Positions 7,707 to 16,768 of a stretch of DNA of 38,249 bases are shown here, in pieces. The position numbers and the translations under genes are program-made. The number at the start of each line of letters is the position of its first letter. Position 1 is the first letter of the stretch. The notes under the pieces were generated by a model. It was given only the letters and a program-made list of their open reading frames with translations, was not told the origin of the DNA and searched no databases. Source of the DNA: a bacterium (lineage in GTDB: Bacteria; Patescibacteriota; Gracilibacteria; UBA1369; PNNO01); contig PNNO01000003.1 of assembly GCA_013824265.1 (NCBI GenBank), forward strand, positions 76,902 to 115,150. Direction: 5' to 3'.

Positions 7707-9998
7707 ATGGCTGAGGAAATAAAAAACAAACAAACACAAAACACGCAAAATGCAGATAAAGAGGTTACACAGGAGAATATGCAGGCTCCTGCGTGGCTTG
7801 AAAAAGGGGCTGAAGACGCCAGTCTTCCTGCTTGGGTTAAAAACGCAAGCAACAAGGATAAAGTTGAGCTTTCGCCAAAAAAAGAGCAGGAAAACCCTGT
7901 TACTCCTGAAGAGAAAGTTTTGACTCAGGAGAAAAAGGAAGCTGCAGATAAGGCGGTACAAAAGAAAAGTATCTTTGATAATTTCAAGGATATGTTTTCT
8001 GTAAGCGATAAAAGCAGAGCCGAGTATGCTTTGCAGGCAACAAAAACCGATGCCGAGATAAAGAAAGAAGCCGAAAAACCTATGACTCCTGAAGAAAAAA
8101 AACGATTTCAGGAGGTTGAAAAGATTTACCAGGAAGGACTTTCCACTATAAGAGACCTTATTTCGCCTTCATCAATGGAAATAGAGTTTGATGCCATTCG
8201 TGTTGAAGGTATGTATGCTCAGACTTTTTATGTTTACGCCTATCCAAGGTATTTGGATTCAAACTGGCTTTCTCCGGTGATAAATTTTGATGTTACCATG
8301 GATATTTCTCAGTTTATTTATCCAATAGATTCTGCATCTATAATGAACGTTTTAAAGAGAAAAGTTGCGCAAATGCAATCTTCTATTCGTATGTCGGCAG
8401 AAAAGGGGAACGTAAGTGATCCGGCAATAGAAACTGCCCTTCAGGATGCGGAGGAACTAAGAATTCAAATCCAAAGAGGACAAGAGAAATTCTTCCAGTT
8501 TGCATTGTACGTTACAATTTATTCAGAAGATAAAGGAAAGTTAAAAAGGGTATCAAAACAGTTGGAGAGCTTGCTTGGAGGAAAATTGGTTATGACAAAA
8601 AGGGCTGAATTTCAAACAGAACATGGATTTAACTCGACTCTTCCTTTGTGTCTTGATGAGTTGGAGATTTCATTAAACATGAATACTTCGCCGCTTTCGA
8701 CGATGTTCCCATTTAATTCTGCGGAATTAACTTCCAATAAAGGTATTCTTTACGGACTAAACAGACACAATGACAGCTTGATTATCTTTGATAGATTCTC
8801 GCTTGAAAACGCCAATTCTGTGGTTTTTGCCAAATCTGGAGCAGGTAAATCTTACGCGGTTAAACTGGAAGTTTTACGCTCGCTTATGTTTGGTACGGAC
8901 GTTATTATTATTGATCCGGAAAATGAGTACGAAGCGCTTTGCGATACGGTTGGAGGCTCTTATATGCACGTTTCTTTAAATGCGGATAGAAGAATTAATC
9001 CTTTTGATCTTCCGGCTCCACTTAAAGATGAGCTTGTTCAGCCGGGTGATTTGCTACGCGCAAATATAATATCTATTCATGGTCTTTTAAAGATCATGCT
9101 TGGAGGTGTTTCTCCGGAAGAAGAAGGTACGTTGGATAGGGCACTTACGGATGTTTACGCTTTGCGCGGGATTACAATGGAAACCGAGGATCCGTCTTCG
9201 TTCCCGCCACCTACAATGGAGGATTTATATGACATTTTAAACTCGATGGAAGGCGCAAAAAGCCTTGCTACAAGACTTGCAAAGTTTACGCAGGGAACTT
9301 ATTCGGGAATTTTTAACAAGGCAACGAATATAGATTTAACTTCAGGGCTTGTTGTATTTAGCATAAGAGACCTTGAGGATGCACTTCGCCCTATTGCGAT
9401 GTACATTATATTGAACTTTATCTGGAGCAGAGTAAGAAGTTCACTTAAGAAACGATTGCTTATAATTGATGAGGCCTGGTCATTAATGCAACATGAGGAT
9501 TCCGCGAAATTTCTTTACGGACTTGTAAAAAGAGCTAGAAAATATTATTTGGGAGTAACCACAATTACGCAGGACGTTGAGGATTTCGTTCAAAATTCAT
9601 TCGGAAAACCTATTATTACAAACTCTTCAATGCAGCTTCTTTTAAAGCAGGCTCCTGCCGCTCTTGATATGCTGCAGAAAATTTTCAATCTTACCGAAGG
9701 TGAAAAATATATGCTTCTAAACAGTGGTATTGGCCAGGGATTGTTCTTTGCCGGAAATAAGCACGTTGCAATTCAGGTAATTGCTTCTTACGGTGAGGAT
9801 AAACTTGTTACAACCAATCCTGAACAAATGCTTAGGGCTGAAGCTGAAACTGCCGAATATGGTGCTACCGGTGAGACAGCTCCCGGAATTGTAACTGAAC
9901 CAGTGCCTTCTCAACCTTCTCAGCCTCAAGCTCCTGTTGATTTGGGTCCGGCTTCAGAGGGAGAGCCTAAAGCTACTAATGAGTTACCAGGTATATAG
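7707..9998 (+). CDS. VirB4/TraC-family secretion ATPase, lone
   Basis: A 763-residue P-loop ATPase of the VirB4/TraC (HerA-FtsK) type, which power DNA or protein transfer or pilus machines at the membrane. Residues 1-130 are charged, low-complexity and probably disordered. About 155-340 resembles the VirB4 N-terminal domain. Walker A is AKSGAGKS (375-382), followed by IIDPENEYEAL and the RRINPFDLP motif (428-436) typical of this group. Walker B is RLLIIDEAWSLM (583-594), then TQDVEDF (621-627) and TNSSMQLLLKQ (638-648). The last 50 residues are Pro/Glu-rich. No other type IV secretion genes are in the window. Its 3' end overlaps the convergent protease gene by 23 bases. The start codon lies 26 bases after a strong -10 box. 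Substrate unknown. Confidence 0.85.
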   Translation: MAEEIKNKQTQNTQNADKEVTQENMQAPAWLEKGAEDASLPAWVKNASNKDKVELSPKKEQENPVTPEEKVLTQEKKEAADKAVQKKSIFDNFKDMFSVSDKSRAEYALQATKTDAEIKKEAEKPMTPEEKKRFQEVEKIYQEGLSTIRDLISPSSMEIEFDAIRVEGMYAQTFYVYAYPRYLDSNWLSPVINFDVTMDISQFIYPIDSASIMNVLKRKVAQMQSSIRMSAEKGNVSDPAIETALQDAEELRIQIQRGQEKFFQFALYVTIYSEDKGKLKRVSKQLESLLGGKLVMTKRAEFQTEHGFNSTLPLCLDELEISLNMNTSPLSTMFPFNSAELTSNKGILYGLNRHNDSLIIFDRFSLENANSVVFAKSGAGKSYAVKLEVLRSLMFGTDVIIIDPENEYEALCDTVGGSYMHVSLNADRRINPFDLPAPLKDELVQPGDLLRANIISIHGLLKIMLGGVSPEEEGTLDRALTDVYALRGITMETEDPSSFPPPTMEDLYDILNSMEGAKSLATRLAKFTQGTYSGIFNKATNIDLTSGLVVFSIRDLEDALRPIAMYIILNFIWSRVRSSLKKRLLIIDEAWSLMQHEDSAKFLYGLVKRARKYYLGVTTITQDVEDFVQNSFGKPIITNSSMQLLLKQAPAALDMLQKIFNLTEGEKYMLLNSGIGQGLFFAGNKHVAIQVIASYGEDKLVTTNPEQMLRAEAETAEYGATGETAPGIVTEPVPSQPSQPQAPVDLGPASEGEPKATNELPGI

Positions 9999-11658
9999 CT
10001 TTCTCAAGTTGAGCGGCTTCGTCAATAACTTCAAAGTCGGGATTTACACCTTTTTCTTCAACAGAAACTCCGTTTGGAGAAGACCACTTTGCTATACTTA
10101 ACTTTAAAGAAGATCCATCTCTGTAAGATATGATTTCCTGAATTTTTGCCTTTCCAAAACTGTTTATTCCAACTATTTTTGCTCCCATTTTCTCTTTAAG
10201 CGCAAGCGCCACTATTTCTGATGCGGATGCTGTTCCTTCGTTTATTAGAACTGCAACTTTATACTTTCCAAGGTCGCCCGGACCGTATGAAACATCGTTG
10301 TATGAGTATCCGTCCGCAAGTTGCACGTTAACAAATGGTTCACCCTCTTGTATGAATCTTGAAGCCAATTGTTGCGAGCTATAAAGGTATCCTCCCGGAT
10401 TGTCCCTTAGGTCCAGTACAAGGCCTTTTGGGTTTTGATCCAGTATCTTGTTTATTTCTTCAATAAATTGATAATGCGAATTGCTTGTGAATTGATAATA
10501 ATGAATAATTCCAACTCCGCTTACCATTTCGCTTTCAACAAAAGGTACATCAATAAGGGCTCTTGTTAATTTGTAATCTTTTGTAATAGATCCTCTCTTT
10601 ATTGTGAGCGTAACATCTGTTCCGGCAGCGCCCCTTAGCATGTCGATTATGTCGTCAAAGGTCATGCCTGTTGTACTTAATCCGTCTATTTGAGTAATGA
10701 TGTCGTTTGTTTTTAATCCGACTTTTTCTGCCGGAGAGCCTTTTAATGCTGTTTGTATAATGTAATTGCCGTCTTCATAGGAGAGATAAACTCCGATTCC
10801 GTCAAAAGTTCCGGAAAGTGATTCCTGAAAGGTTTGAGCATCTTGGGGCAGCATAAACGTGCTGTATGGGTCGGCAAGACTTGTAACCATTCCGGATATC
10901 GCTCCATAAATAAGGTCTCTTTCTTCCACGGAATCTTTATCTACATATTCATCCAAGATTGTATTGTATACATCAAGAAAGACCTCGTAGGAAGCATCTT
11001 CTCGAATTGCCGTATAGTCGGTTGGGGTTATTATTGTGTTTATAAATCCGGCCTGATGAAGATTATATAAAATATTGATGGTTTCGGCTCTTGTTAGCTC
11101 TTTATACGGACTGAAATATCTCGATTTATGATCGGAAAGAAGCTCGAACATGTAGGCTATTTGTGAAGCGTCTGCAAAATAATCGTCTTCGGATACGTCA
11201 AAATAATCTTTTGGAAAATCGCTGACAGTATCGGGATCAATATCGTAATAAGCCAGTATGTACATTATTCCGTCGGCTCTGTTTATTGTGTTTCCAGGAT
11301 TAAAATATGGGTTTTGCTCGTCAAAAGTTAAAATTCCCAGTTCAAAAGCCCTATTTACGTAAGGAGTGAACCATTCGTCTCCAGTTATGTCTTTATACGG
11401 CAGTTCCGAAGGGTTATTTTCAATGCTTGAATTTCCGCTCGCTATCATGAGTTTGAAGAATTCAGCCCGATTTATCTTATCAAGAGGCCTAAATGCTTCT
11501 TTCTCCGTAGATATGATTTTTACTTCATTTGAGAAATATTCAACAGCTTCGTAAAAAAGGCTCTGTGGAACAACATCTGAGAATGAAGCCAAAACCGATT
11601 GTGAAAATGACATTAAAGTTACAAAAATTGTTAGTGCGTGCTTTGTGGTCCGAGCCAT
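9976..11658 (-). CDS. C-terminal processing protease (S41) with SLH domains
   Basis: An exported serine protease of the CtpA/Prc type, 560 residues from the ATG at 11658. Order: signal peptide (about 1-25, ending SVLASF); three S-layer-homology repeats (about 26-205, including INRAEFFKLM, INRADGIMYILAYY and LTRAETINILYNL) that should bind it to cell-wall polymer; PDZ domain (about 280-365); protease core. The catalytic pair is probably Ser478 in NEGTASASEI and Lys503 in FGKAKIQ, 25 residues apart as in Prc. The usual FGKG is FGKA here. The frame is open to a TTG at 11679, but the inferred transcription start lies near 11678, which favours 11658. The 3' end overlaps the VirB4-like gene on the other strand. 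Confidence 0.92.
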   Translation of the reverse strand: MARTTKHALTIFVTLMSFSQSVLASFSDVVPQSLFYEAVEYFSNEVKIISTEKEAFRPLDKINRAEFFKLMIASGNSSIENNPSELPYKDITGDEWFTPYVNRAFELGILTFDEQNPYFNPGNTINRADGIMYILAYYDIDPDTVSDFPKDYFDVSEDDYFADASQIAYMFELLSDHKSRYFSPYKELTRAETINILYNLHQAGFINTIITPTDYTAIREDASYEVFLDVYNTILDEYVDKDSVEERDLIYGAISGMVTSLADPYSTFMLPQDAQTFQESLSGTFDGIGVYLSYEDGNYIIQTALKGSPAEKVGLKTNDIITQIDGLSTTGMTFDDIIDMLRGAAGTDVTLTIKRGSITKDYKLTRALIDVPFVESEMVSGVGIIHYYQFTSNSHYQFIEEINKILDQNPKGLVLDLRDNPGGYLYSSQQLASRFIQEGEPFVNVQLADGYSYNDVSYGPGDLGKYKVAVLINEGTASASEIVALALKEKMGAKIVGINSFGKAKIQEIISYRDGSSLKLSIAKWSSPNGVSVEEKGVNPDFEVIDEAAQLEKAIYLVTH

Positions 11659-11684
11659 ATATGTTTGATTAGAAAACAACGCTA

Positions 11685-11713
11685 ACTATAGTGGAAAACC
11701 ACAGGTTTTTAAA
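11685..11713 (-). promoter_or_regulatory. probable promoter of the SLH-S41 protease gene
   Basis: On the minus strand TTTAAA (11713-11708) lies 17 bases before TATAGT (11690-11685). Transcription would begin near 11678, giving a short leader before the ATG at 11658. It is back-to-back with the promoter of the FecR-type gene. Confidence 0.55.
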
Positions 11714-11742
11714 TTTACAGAAATGTAAAAAAATGCTATAAT
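11714..11742 (+). promoter_or_regulatory. promoter of the FecR-type gene, -35 inside a perfect inverted repeat
   Basis: TTTACA (11714-11719), 17 bases, TATAAT (11737-11742): a near-consensus housekeeping promoter. The -35 hexamer is the left arm of a perfect 6-4-6 inverted repeat TTTACA-GAAA-TGTAAA (11714-11729), the same geometry as at 7652. An AAGG at 11756-11759 may serve as a weak ribosome binding site before the ATG at 11766. Confidence 0.8.
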
Positions 11743-11765
11743 TAAAAGAAAATTTAAGGTTAGCC

Positions 11766-14498
11766 ATGCTCGAAGAAAACAAAAACACAAAAACAGATAA
11801 TTTACAGGGGAAAAAAGAGGAATCGTTGATGCAAAACGACGAACTTTTAATAGCGCCGGTTGGTGCACTTTTGAATAAGACTGATTCCGATGCGGAAACT
11901 GAAGCTACGCAGATTTTACAGAATGTGCAGGATGCGCAAAATGTGCTTGATTCAAGGGTTGTTGCAAAGCCTGCTGCGGAAGATGCCGAAAAAGATGATG
12001 GGTTTTTTGATGTACGTCTTGATGCTCTTTCGGAGAGTGTAACTAAGCAGAAAGAAGAAAAAGTTATTAAATCTGAGGTTAAGCCTCTTCAGTTATTTAT
12101 CTTCGCCGGAAAAAAGAGGGGATCATTTTTTGAATCTTTTGTAACGACTCTTTCTTTTGTTGTTTTTTCTGCGGTTATATTTGCTGGAAGCGTTTTTGCG
12201 GATATTTCCAGTTACAATCTCGGAAAAGAATTTATTCATGACGGAATTATGCTTGTTGGTGAGAAATCCGTGTCTCTGGATGAAGAGGCAAGGGTTGATA
12301 CTACCGGAACCAGTGGGGCTATTTTGATTGTCGGTGAGCGTGGATTAATAAGACTTGGCGCTGATACTGTTGCGGTTGTTGAATCGATCGATAAAGAATC
12401 TAAAACCTATGGCTTCAGGCTTGAAAAAGGCAGTTTGTGGGGAAATACGGTTTTTGATGAATCTTCATTTGTAGTGAAGACAAAATATTCAAACATATAT
12501 GCTGACAGTTCTTCCTTTAGCGTAGTTTCGGATGACCTTAAAACAACGATTTATTCGGATTTGCATGACATAGAGGTTGATCTTCTTGCAGACAATAAGG
12601 TTATAAATAAATTATGGTTGGCGGAAGGAAATCAGGCTCAGCTTATTCATTCAAAACTTGATTCAGAAAAGGAAACAATAGAAAAACTTTTATATTCAAA
12701 ACTTGTTAAGGAGTTTAGTTACGGAAGGCTCAGTGAAAAAAAGAAACAAGAAGATCCTTGGTTTTTGGATCAATTAGTTAAAGAGATATCCGACTATAAT
12801 TCTTTTAAAGCAAATTATTCGCAGGATATTAACGACAAAGGGCTTAGAACTATTTCAATTGGGTCTTTAAGATATCAGGCAAAATCCATTTTGGCCGATA
12901 TGCAGTCCGCTCTTACGTTTAATAAAAATAAAAAGAATCAGCAAATTGTGAGTTCTCTTTTTGAAAATATAGAAGATGCGGAATATTTGTTTTCACAGGG
13001 TAACGATGTTGACGGGAAAGTGAGACTTTCAATTTTTAATAGCGATATTCAGACGGTTTTGTCCAATGGTGATGATGATATTAAGAATGATTTGTTTAAT
13101 GAACTTAATAATAAATATTACCAGCTTTCTTTGTTTGTTCCGGGCGATGAACTCTTCCCGGTAAAACAGTTGATGTTTGAGAAAATCAACGATGTTTCAA
13201 TGGCGAAGTTTGTTGATGATGACGGTAGATTTCTGCTTCTTACTGCAAAACTGAATGATGTTTACGATGCGGTTAAATCAAGTCCGGTGGATCTTAACGG
13301 CTTATTTGCAGAGTATTTTGAATTGTACGATAAATATACAAAGTCTTATGAAGGAAAAATGAGCGAAATAAAAGATAATATTATTCATCAAAACATACTT
13401 GTTGATAATTTGCTTTTTCAGACGCCTGAGTTATATAAGCTTGAATTCTTTGATCAAAAGAAGGGAATGGAAGAGGACTATTTGCTTGCTCTTGAATCAA
13501 GCAATGATAAAAAAGAACAGAGGCAGACTTTCATAAGTAATGATATCGATCTTCTAAGTAGGATAAGATATTTTCTGTTTAATGATAAGCTTGATACCGT
13601 TGACGCTCGAAAAATAGTTTACAGATTGATTCAGAATATTGAAGATTACCAGGAGGGGACTGTTGATATAGCTGCAGTTAATGAGCTTTTCAGCAAAAGG
13701 TTGTCTGATTTTGGAGTTTTCTGGGAATATTTACAGGCTGCCGAATATTCATCAACACAGCTTCACGGAGCTTCGCACAGCGAAAGATTTGAAGCTTTTA
13801 AGGAGATACAACAAGAAGTTTTAAGCTTTGAGGATATAAGGGAGGAGATTTTGGGCAGTGAAAACGTGTCCGATGAATCTGTGGAAGAAATAACGGCAAA
13901 AGCCCTTAAAGATCTTGAAGAAGCGGGGATACAGGATGTTGAATTCGGAGTTTACAGCGATGCTACAAAAACAAGAATTCCAATATTGTCCGCAAGAACC
14001 GGGGGTATTGAGTTTAGGGCAACTTATGATTGGGACAGACAGCTTCTTTCAAACATAATTGTTGAGGATACAATAATATCTCAGGATGGAGTTAAATTGC
14101 TCAAGGCAAGTAAGTTCATAACCGAAACTATCTCTTCTTTGTCCAGAGCCAAAGAAAAAGAGGTTGCCGGTACGTCTCCGGTAAAGGAAACAGATAAGCT
14201 TCTGGATGTTAAGCGCGCAGCAAGTGTTTTCCTTGCTGAGAAATTTTCAAAAATGGGAGTGGTAATTACAATGAGTAATGTGGAAATTGTTGATTTAAAT
14301 GCGGGTTATTACAAAGTTACAAACGTATATTTTTCGGATCAAAAAAACGCCAAGTTTTCATTTGAATACAGTACGACCGATGACAAGGTAAGTAATCTTG
14401 TTGTTCAAACCGCAAGCGGTGAAAAAACGGTTGGCGATACATTCACTCCGACATTCATGAAAAACCTTGTGCTGAAGATATACGACGAATCCAACTAA
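11766..14498 (+). CDS. large membrane-anchored protein with FecR-like domain
   Basis: A 910-residue protein of unknown function. Residues 1-120 are charged and probably cytoplasmic; one membrane helix lies at about 124-145 (FVTTLSFVVFSAVIFAGSVFA). An external beta-rich region at about 150-300 resembles the FecR domain (GAILIVGERGLIRLGADTVA; FVVKTKYSNIYADSSSFSVV). The long remainder is mostly predicted helix with heptad-like stretches, and the C-terminal 120 residues look globular. FecR proteins of Gram-negative bacteria relay signals to sigma factors; here there is no sigma or TonB partner, so only the fold is claimed. It is divergent from the SLH protease, sharing an 86-base promoter region, and is followed by gyrB after 72 bases with a separate promoter. 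A role at the cell surface is likely. Confidence 0.7.
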   Translation: MLEENKNTKTDNLQGKKEESLMQNDELLIAPVGALLNKTDSDAETEATQILQNVQDAQNVLDSRVVAKPAAEDAEKDDGFFDVRLDALSESVTKQKEEKVIKSEVKPLQLFIFAGKKRGSFFESFVTTLSFVVFSAVIFAGSVFADISSYNLGKEFIHDGIMLVGEKSVSLDEEARVDTTGTSGAILIVGERGLIRLGADTVAVVESIDKESKTYGFRLEKGSLWGNTVFDESSFVVKTKYSNIYADSSSFSVVSDDLKTTIYSDLHDIEVDLLADNKVINKLWLAEGNQAQLIHSKLDSEKETIEKLLYSKLVKEFSYGRLSEKKKQEDPWFLDQLVKEISDYNSFKANYSQDINDKGLRTISIGSLRYQAKSILADMQSALTFNKNKKNQQIVSSLFENIEDAEYLFSQGNDVDGKVRLSIFNSDIQTVLSNGDDDIKNDLFNELNNKYYQLSLFVPGDELFPVKQLMFEKINDVSMAKFVDDDGRFLLLTAKLNDVYDAVKSSPVDLNGLFAEYFELYDKYTKSYEGKMSEIKDNIIHQNILVDNLLFQTPELYKLEFFDQKKGMEEDYLLALESSNDKKEQRQTFISNDIDLLSRIRYFLFNDKLDTVDARKIVYRLIQNIEDYQEGTVDIAAVNELFSKRLSDFGVFWEYLQAAEYSSTQLHGASHSERFEAFKEIQQEVLSFEDIREEILGSENVSDESVEEITAKALKDLEEAGIQDVEFGVYSDATKTRIPILSARTGGIEFRATYDWDRQLLSNIIVEDTIISQDGVKLLKASKFITETISSLSRAKEKEVAGTSPVKETDKLLDVKRAASVFLAEKFSKMGVVITMSNVEIVDLNAGYYKVTNVYFSDQKNAKFSFEYSTTDDKVSNLVVQTASGEKTVGDTFTPTFMKNLVLKIYDESN

Positions 14499-14505
14499 AA
14501 ATTCC

Positions 14506-14534
14506 CTGACAAATTGCTAAAGTTGTGATAGATT
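14506..14534 (+). promoter_or_regulatory. gyrB promoter
   Basis: CTGACA (14506-14511), 17 bases, TAGATT (14529-14534), with TGA just before the -10 giving an extended TGnTAnnnT element. The gyrB ATG is at 14571. No Shine-Dalgarno sequence lies between. Confidence 0.55.
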
Positions 14535-14570
14535 CTTTGGGGTGCATTTTACTAACACACTAATAGCGAT

Positions 14571-16481
14571 ATGGCTGAAGATAAGAAGAAATCATATGGT
14601 GCCGAGCAAATTCAGGTTCTTGAAGGATTGGAGGCTGTTCGAAAGAGGCCGGGTATGTACATTGGAACTACAGATGTTGCCGGACTTCATCATCTTATTT
14701 GGGAAATAGTTGATAATGCTATTGATGAAGCAATGGCAGGAGAATGTAAGAATATAGTTGTTACTTTGCATCAGGACGGAAGTTGCAGCGTTATAGATGA
14801 TGGACGAGGTATCCCGGTTGAAACACATCAGAGGACTGGAAAATCAGCTCTGGAAACAGTTCTTACGGTTTTGCATGCCGGAGGTAAATTTGGTGAAGAA
14901 GGTGGATATAAGGTTTCAGGAGGTTTGCATGGAGTTGGTGTATCTGTTGTGAATGCGCTTTCTGTTAAGTTGGTTGCCAAAGTTCAAAGAAATGGAAAAA
15001 TTTACAGTCAGGAATACTCAAGAGGAAAAGTTGTTACAGGGGTTGAAGAAGTCGGAAAGTCTACCAGTACAGGTACAACAATTACCTTTACTCCGGATCC
15101 GGAAATCTTCCAGATTACAGAATTTGATTACGATACCGTAAAAAACAGACTTAGACAGCAGGCTTACCTTACAAAGGGTGTTTCCATCAAAGTACTTGAT
15201 GAAAGATTTGATAAAAAATACGAATTTTATTTTGAAGGAGGAATAAGGTCTTATGTCCAACACTTAAATAAGAATAAAGAAATAATTGGGAAAGTTGTTT
15301 ATATCGATAAAGAGCTTCCGGAAGGAAATGTGGAGATTGCTCTGCAGTATTCCGATACATATCAGGAAAATATTTTCACTTTTGCGAATAACATACATAC
15401 GCTTGAAGGTGGTATGCATTTAACCGGGTTTAAAAGCGCGCTTACAAGGACGATTAACAATTATGCCAGGAAAAATAATATCTTAAAGGAAAAAGAGGCT
15501 AATCTTACAGCTGAAGATGTGCGTGAAGGTCTTACGGCTATTATCTCCGTTAAGCTTGCAGATCCTCAGTTTGAAGGTCAGACCAAAAGTAAGCTTGGAA
15601 ATGCGGAAATGAGAACGGCAGTTGAGAATGTTTTTTATGAGCAATTTACCGAATATTTGGAAGAACATCCGAATGACGGCAAATTGTTTGTTGCAAAATG
15701 TAGCTTGGCTGCACGTGCGCGTATGGCTGCAAAGGCGGCAAGAGATACAGTTATAAGAAAAGGGGTTCTTGAGGGGATGACTCTTCCGGGAAAACTCGCG
15801 GATTGTTCATCCAAAGATCCTAGCAAATGCGAATTATTCATAGTCGAGGGAGATTCTGCCGGAGGTAGTGCAAAGCAGGGAAGAAACAGAGAGTTCCAGG
15901 CAATTTTGCCGTTAAGAGGTAAGATATTGAACGTTGAACACTCAAGAATGGACAAAGTTCTTGCAAACAACGAAATTAAATCAACCATTATTGCTCTTGG
16001 AGTTGGAATCGGAGAGACATTTGATGTTGAAAAACTTAGATATGACAGAATAGTTATAATGACCGATGCGGACGTTGATGGAGCGCATATCAGGACTCTT
16101 TTGCTGACTTTGTTTTACAGGTATTTTAAGCCACTTGTGGAGCAGGGGCACATATACATAGCACAGCCACCTCTATATAAGATCTCACAGGGTAAAAAAA
16201 CTGTTTATGCTTATACTGATGATGAAAAAGAGGCTGCATTAAAGGATTTTAAAGATGACACAAAAGTTAGTATACAGAGATATAAAGGTCTTGGAGAAAT
16301 GAATCCGGATCAGCTTTGGGATACAACAATGGATCCGGCTACAAGATCGATGATGAGAGTTGCCGTTGAGGATGCTGAGCGTGCTGATCAGGTTTTTGAT
16401 ACCTTGATGGGAACGGAAGTTCCGCCAAGAAAAAAATTCATTCAGACGCATGCAAAAAGCGTAAAGAATCTGGATATTTAA
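14571..16481 (+). CDS. gyrB: DNA gyrase subunit B
   Basis: The ATPase subunit of gyrase, 636 residues. GHKL ATP-binding motifs: GLEAVRKRPGMYIG (19-32), EIVDNAIDEAM (45-55), DDGRGIPV (76-83) and GGLHGVGVSVVNALS (117-131). The Toprim domain has EGDSAGGSAKQGR (about 424-436) and the metal-binding DADVDGAHIRTLL (about 498-510). The C-terminal RYKGLGEMNPDQLWDTTM motif matches bacterial GyrB without the proteobacterial insertion. ParE is the alternative, but length and the presence of a GyrA-box subunit at 4968 favour gyrase. It has its own promoter and is followed by rpsU with a separate one. gyrA and gyrB are separated by three surface or membrane genes, two of them on the same strand as gyrB. 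Confidence 0.96.
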   Translation: MAEDKKKSYGAEQIQVLEGLEAVRKRPGMYIGTTDVAGLHHLIWEIVDNAIDEAMAGECKNIVVTLHQDGSCSVIDDGRGIPVETHQRTGKSALETVLTVLHAGGKFGEEGGYKVSGGLHGVGVSVVNALSVKLVAKVQRNGKIYSQEYSRGKVVTGVEEVGKSTSTGTTITFTPDPEIFQITEFDYDTVKNRLRQQAYLTKGVSIKVLDERFDKKYEFYFEGGIRSYVQHLNKNKEIIGKVVYIDKELPEGNVEIALQYSDTYQENIFTFANNIHTLEGGMHLTGFKSALTRTINNYARKNNILKEKEANLTAEDVREGLTAIISVKLADPQFEGQTKSKLGNAEMRTAVENVFYEQFTEYLEEHPNDGKLFVAKCSLAARARMAAKAARDTVIRKGVLEGMTLPGKLADCSSKDPSKCELFIVEGDSAGGSAKQGRNREFQAILPLRGKILNVEHSRMDKVLANNEIKSTIIALGVGIGETFDVEKLRYDRIVIMTDADVDGAHIRTLLLTLFYRYFKPLVEQGHIYIAQPPLYKISQGKKTVYAYTDDEKEAALKDFKDDTKVSIQRYKGLGEMNPDQLWDTTMDPATRSMMRVAVEDAERADQVFDTLMGTEVPPRKKFIQTHAKSVKNLDI

Positions 16482-16516
16482 TTGACTTTAGTTATAGCAT
16501 GGGCAATAATTGCCCA
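16482..16516 (+). promoter_or_regulatory. rpsU promoter with palindrome over the -10
   Basis: TTGACT (16482-16487), 17 bases, AATAAT (16505-16510). A perfect inverted repeat, arms TGGGCAAT and ATTGCCCA around one A (16500-16516), covers the -10 box and the likely start of transcription. It could be an operator, or a six-base-pair hairpin at the 5' end of the RNA or at the end of the gyrB message. No U-run follows, so it is not a normal terminator. Confidence 0.6.
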
Positions 16517-16535
16517 GCATTTATTCATTAAAAAC

Positions 16536-16546
16536 GAAAGGAGGTG
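16536..16546 (+). promoter_or_regulatory. strong Shine-Dalgarno sequence of rpsU
   Basis: GAAAGGAGGTG ends eight bases before the rpsU ATG at 16554 and is fully complementary to a normal anti-Shine-Dalgarno. It fixes the start of rpsU and stands out because most genes in the window have no such element. Confidence 0.85.
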
Positions 16547-16553
16547 CTGATAT

Positions 16554-16760
16554 ATGTCCGTTAAAGTTAGAAAGAATGATAAAGAGTCTGTTGACCGTGT
16601 TATTTCACGTTTTAACAAAAAAGTTCAAGCAAGTAGAGTTTTGTTGGCTAAAAGGAAAAGTAGATATTTTGCAAAACCTCTCACAAGGAGATTGCAGAGA
16701 AAGAAGGCTGTAAAGCGTGAGGAATATAGAGCGCTAAGAGAAAAAAATAAGTTCACGTAG
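16554..16760 (+). CDS. rpsU: small ribosomal subunit protein bS21
   Basis: A 68-residue, strongly basic protein beginning MSVKVRKNDKESVDRVISRF, with the typical VQASRVLLAKRKSRYFAKP core and KKAVKREEYRALREK tail of bS21, which sits near the 3' end of 16S rRNA on the 30S platform. The ATG at 16554 is set by the full Shine-Dalgarno at 16536-16546; a longer frame from 16510 is a different, spurious reading frame. It forms a one-gene unit with its own promoter and a terminator at 16769-16805. In Bacteroidota a strong ribosome binding site on rpsU in an otherwise Shine-Dalgarno-poor genome goes with autoregulation by bS21; the same may hold here, as inference. Confidence 0.95.
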   Translation: MSVKVRKNDKESVDRVISRFNKKVQASRVLLAKRKSRYFAKPLTRRLQRKKAVKREEYRALREKNKFT

Positions 16761-16768
16761 TAAATGTT

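Noticed and set aside
11659-11679. TTG start at 11679 for the SLH-S41 protease
   Set aside because: It falls at or before the inferred transcription start, and the ATG at 11658 opens a normal signal peptide.
16500-16516. Hairpin at 16500-16516 as a gyrB terminator
   Set aside because: The stem is short and no T-run follows; it fits better as an element overlapping the rpsU -10 box.
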